Assembly: GCA_003489165.1 (NCBI GenBank)
Contig: DNJG01000015.1
Coordinates: forward strand, 1,748-8,971
Reading direction: 5' to 3'
Source of the DNA: Nitrospinota bacterium
GTDB taxonomy: Bacteria > Nitrospinota > Nitrospinia > UBA9942
DNA length: 7,224 nucleotides
Of the stretch, positions 5,041 to 7,224 are shown one piece after another (position 1 is the stretch's first letter; every line of letters starts with the position of its first letter). The translations under genes were made by a program, and so were the position numbers. Under the pieces are notes generated by a model, which was not told the DNA's origin, ran no database searches, and worked only from the letters and a program-made list of their open reading frames with translations.

Positions 5041-5580
5041 ATGAATACAAGAGTAATGAATGCTGATGAGGTAAACAGGGCTATTACCAGAATTGCACAT
5101 GAGGTTCTGGAAAAAAATAGAGGTGCTCATGACATCGTAATTGTCGGCATAAGGACAAGAGGTGTATTTATTGCCGAGAGGCTGGCAATAAAAATTAAAG
5201 AGATTGAAGGAGAGGCAATCCCTGTCGGGATTATTGATATAACCCTTTACAGGGATGACATTAAATCTGACATTTCAAAACATATAGTAAAAAAAACAGA
5301 GATACCATTTTCTATAACGGATAAAAAAGTCATACTGGTAGATGATGTGCTTTACACAGGAAGAAGCATCAGGGCTGCTATTGATGGCTTGATAGACCTT
5401 GGCAGACCTGCAAATATACAACTTGCAGTCCTTATAGACAGGGGACACAGGGAACTGCCGATAAGGGCGGACTTTGTTGGAAAAAATATCCCTACATCCC
5501 ATAATGAGTCAGTAAAGGTAATGCTGAAAGAAGAGGATGGAGTGGATAAGGTAGTTGTAGAAGAATTAGATGATAAATAA
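5041..5580 (+). CDS. pyrR: Bifunctional pyr operon regulator PyrR / uracil phosphoribosyltransferase-like
   Basis: This 179-residue cytoplasmic protein binds UMP/UTP and the leader RNA just upstream, favouring termination when pyrimidines are plentiful; family members may also convert uracil and PRPP to UMP. The N-terminus has the PyrR pattern DEVNRAITRIAHEVLEKN (residues 9-26), then IVGIRTRGVFIAERLA (34-49) and DITLYRDD (66-73), a PyrR hallmark. The PRPP-binding motif VILVDDVLYTGRS (97-109) is complete, and LIDRGHRELPIRADFVGKN follows towards the C-terminus. Length is standard. The start aligns with known PyrR proteins, but no ribosome binding site lies at normal distance; the only AGGAGG is in the terminator arm 21 nt upstream. 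The end overlaps pyrB by 11 nt. It heads the operon it should control. Confidence 0.96.
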   Translation: MNTRVMNADEVNRAITRIAHEVLEKNRGAHDIVIVGIRTRGVFIAERLAIKIKEIEGEAIPVGIIDITLYRDDIKSDISKHIVKKTEIPFSITDKKVILVDDVLYTGRSIRAAIDGLIDLGRPANIQLAVLIDRGHRELPIRADFVGKNIPTSHNESVKVMLKEEDGVDKVVVEELDDK

Positions 5581-6496
5581 ATTAAAGAGTAAAGACCTGA
5601 TAGGGACTAAAGATTTATCACCTGAGGAGATTCTCCTTATTCTTGATACTGCAGAATCTATGAAGGAGATTTCATCGCGGGATATTAAGAAAGTCCCTGC
5701 CTTAAGGGGAAAGACTATAATAAACCTCTTTTACGAATCAAGCACCCGCACACGAACATCCTTTGAGATTGCTGGAAAAAGATTAAGTGCTGATGTTGTA
5801 AATATATCAGTCTCTACAAGCAGTGTGGTTAAAGGTGAAACACTCAAGGATACTGCAAAAAATTTAGAGGCAATGAATCCCGATGCAGTGGTTATAAGAC
5901 ATTCATCCTCCGGGGCACCTGATTTTATTTCAAAAATTTTAAAGTGTCCTGTCATAAATGCAGGGGATGGGGCGCATGAGCATCCCACACAGGCTCTCCT
6001 TGATTTATTTACAATCAGAGAGAAAAAGAAAGAACTCAAAGGGTTAAAGGTCAGTATAATCGGAGATATTGCCCACAGCCGTGTGGCAAGGTCAAATATA
6101 TATGCTATGAACAAGATGGGAATGGATGTAACTGTTTCAGGACCATCAACACTAATACCTGTAGATATTGAGAAAATGGGGGTTAAGATATCTACAGATG
6201 TAAAAAAGGCAATAGAAGGGGCAGATGTAATTATAATGTTAAGGATTCAACTTGAAAGGCAGGAAAAAGGGTTATTCCCTTCAATCAGGGAATATTCAAG
6301 ACTGTTTGGACTCAATACTGAAAAATTAAAAAATGCAAAGGAAGATGTAATAATAATGCATCCCGGACCTATGAATAGGGGTGTAGAAATTTCTGCTGAT
6401 GTGGCTGATGGACAATATTCACTAATCCTTGACCAGGTTACAAACGGTGTGGCTGTAAGAATGGCTATCCTTCATCTTTTGACAGGAGGGGCATGA
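5570..6496 (+). CDS. pyrB: Aspartate carbamoyltransferase catalytic subunit
   Basis: PyrB joins carbamoyl phosphate and L-aspartate to N-carbamoyl-L-aspartate, the committed step of UMP synthesis. The 308-residue protein is full length. The carbamoyl-phosphate loop ESSTRTRTSFE is at residues 56-66. The catalytic loop with SSVVKGETLKDT is at 84-95, where Lys88 is the lysine expected to enter the neighbouring active site. HEHPTQALLDLFTI is at 136-149, GDIAHSRVARSN at 165-176, and HPGPMNRGVEI at 264-274. All of these are intact. Val-Met-Leu-Arg-type aspartate-loop residues appear as MLRIQLERQ near 220. The start overlaps pyrR by 11 nt, and the stop overlaps the pyrC start as ATGA, so the three genes are likely translationally coupled. 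No pyrI regulatory-chain gene is adjacent, as expected where PyrB works with PyrC or alone. Confidence 0.97.
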   Translation: MINKLKSKDLIGTKDLSPEEILLILDTAESMKEISSRDIKKVPALRGKTIINLFYESSTRTRTSFEIAGKRLSADVVNISVSTSSVVKGETLKDTAKNLEAMNPDAVVIRHSSSGAPDFISKILKCPVINAGDGAHEHPTQALLDLFTIREKKKELKGLKVSIIGDIAHSRVARSNIYAMNKMGMDVTVSGPSTLIPVDIEKMGVKISTDVKKAIEGADVIIMLRIQLERQEKGLFPSIREYSRLFGLNTEKLKNAKEDVIIMHPGPMNRGVEISADVADGQYSLILDQVTNGVAVRMAILHLLTGGA

Positions 6497-7224
6497 TTAA
6501 AAATTCCAAAACACTTATTAAAAACGGCAGGGTTATTGACCCTGCGAATAAGATTGATACTGTACTGGATATCCTCATTGAAAATGGAAAAATAATTGAA
6601 ATAGGGAACTCACTCACCACTCACCACTCACCACTCACCACTATTATAGATGCCTCTGATAAGATTGTAGTCCCAGGGCTTATTGATATGCATGTCCACT
6701 TAAGAGAGCCCGGTTATGAGTATAAGGAAACTATAAAAACAGGGACAGAGGCGGCTTTGGCAGGCGGATTTACATCAATCGCCTGTATGCCGAATACAAA
6801 ACCTGTAAATGACAATCAGTCTGTTACAGATTTTATATTGGACAAGGCAAGAAAAGAGGGTGTTGTAAATGTATATCCTGTTGGTGCTATAACAAAGGGG
6901 CTTAAAGGGGAGGAGCTATCTGAGATTGGCGAGTTAAAATCGGCAGGTGTTGTTGCTGTAACTGATGACGGAAAGCCTGTGATGAACAGTGAATTGATGA
7001 GGAGGGCAATGGAATATGCATCCATGTTTGATTTGCCTGTCCTCTCCCACTGTGAGGATTTACACCTTTCTGAGGGGGGTGTAATGAATGAAGGGTTTGC
7101 CTCAACAGAATTGGGTCTCAAAGGGATACCAAATACTGCAGAGGATGTGATGACTGCGAGGGATATTGCCTTATCAGAATTGACAGGTGCAAGACTCCAT
7201 ATTGCCCATGTAAGCACAAGAGGT
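6493..7224 (+). CDS. pyrC: Dihydroorotase, 5' part only (amidohydrolase family)
   Basis: This is the first 244 codons of a dihydroorotase, a metal enzyme that cyclises carbamoyl aspartate to dihydroorotate; the gene continues past the right edge. The N-terminal beta domain has LIKNGRVIDPANK and ILIENGKIIEIG. The barrel begins with VPGLIDMHVHLREPG, where His67 and His69 are metal ligands and Arg71 contacts substrate. Further expected residues are MPNTKPV (99-105), Asp159 in TDDGKP, His186 in SHCED and His239 in HIAHVSTRG. This is the class I type found in Gram-positives and many other bacteria, not the E. coli type. The start overlaps the pyrB stop (ATGA), with AGGAGGGG just upstream. Residues 40-50 (SLTTHHSPLTT) are encoded by a heptanucleotide tandem repeat, in the loop between strand and barrel where sequence is normally variable. 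Confidence 0.96.
   Translation, partial: MIKNSKTLIKNGRVIDPANKIDTVLDILIENGKIIEIGNSLTTHHSPLTTIIDASDKIVVPGLIDMHVHLREPGYEYKETIKTGTEAALAGGFTSIACMPNTKPVNDNQSVTDFILDKARKEGVVNVYPVGAITKGLKGEELSEIGELKSAGVVAVTDDGKPVMNSELMRRAMEYASMFDLPVLSHCEDLHLSEGGVMNEGFASTELGLKGIPNTAEDVMTARDIALSELTGARLHIAHVSTRG
6609..6642 (+). repeat. CTCACCA heptanucleotide tandem array inside pyrC
   Basis: Four perfect copies of CTCACCA (6613-6640) are flanked by a partial CTCA (6609-6612) and a trailing CT. The array is read through in frame as part of pyrC (SLTTHHSPLTT). With a 7-nt period, gain or loss of one or two copies shifts the frame; only changes by three copies keep it. It resembles the short tandem heptamer repeats known from cyanobacteria and others, here inside an essential-pathway gene. 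Confidence 0.9.

Noticed and set aside
6609..6642. CRISPR-like array
   Set aside because: Units are 7 nt with no spacers; it is a simple tandem repeat within a gene.
6816..7217. Minus-strand open frame of 133 codons
   Set aside because: It is antisense to pyrC, where the metal-ligand motifs are intact; no independent protein features are seen.

Overview
The window is AT-rich bacterial DNA with two oppositely transcribed blocks that meet near position 4900. A predicted lipoprotein binding protein for an ABC importer and signal-peptide-bearing Amt suggest a Gram-negative-type bacterium. The low GC, a PyrR-controlled pyr operon outside a Firmicute-like context, a ferritin-like/receiver fusion and dispersed short repeats recall Nitrospirota or Thermodesulfobacteriota-like lineages. 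That assignment is inference only; nothing here fixes the taxon.

Left block (minus strand, read from 4860 down to 1): a peptide/nickel-type ABC importer comes first (binding lipoprotein, then permeases of the OppB/DppB and OppC/DppC types). It is followed by tRNA-Arg(CCG), a ferritin-like/response-regulator fusion protein, and the 5' part of an ammonium transporter gene cut by the left edge. A 26-bp-arm inverted repeat separates the binding-protein gene from the permeases. The two permease genes overlap by 8 bp. No ABC ATPase gene is present. The tRNA ends only 20 nt before the fusion gene, so the two are probably co-transcribed. The spacer upstream of amt holds a 16-bp palindrome and an imperfect tandem duplication.

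Right block (plus strand, 4884 to 7224): this is a pyrimidine biosynthesis operon, pyrR-pyrB-pyrC, with overlapping genes. Its leader carries a readable PyrR attenuator: a consensus-like -35/extended -10 promoter, a PyrR binding loop starting at the predicted transcript 5' end, a candidate antiterminator hairpin, and an intrinsic terminator with nine Ts just before pyrR. High UMP should let PyrR hold the binding loop, free the terminator and shut off carbamoyl-aspartate and dihydroorotate synthesis. pyrC runs off the right edge and contains an in-frame array of four CTCACCA heptamers.

The two blocks appear to share overlapping divergent promoters around 4869-4912. No wholly new multi-gene system is evident. 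The most unusual points are the heptamer array inside pyrC, the ferritin-like/receiver fusion behind a tRNA, and the repeat structures in the spacers.
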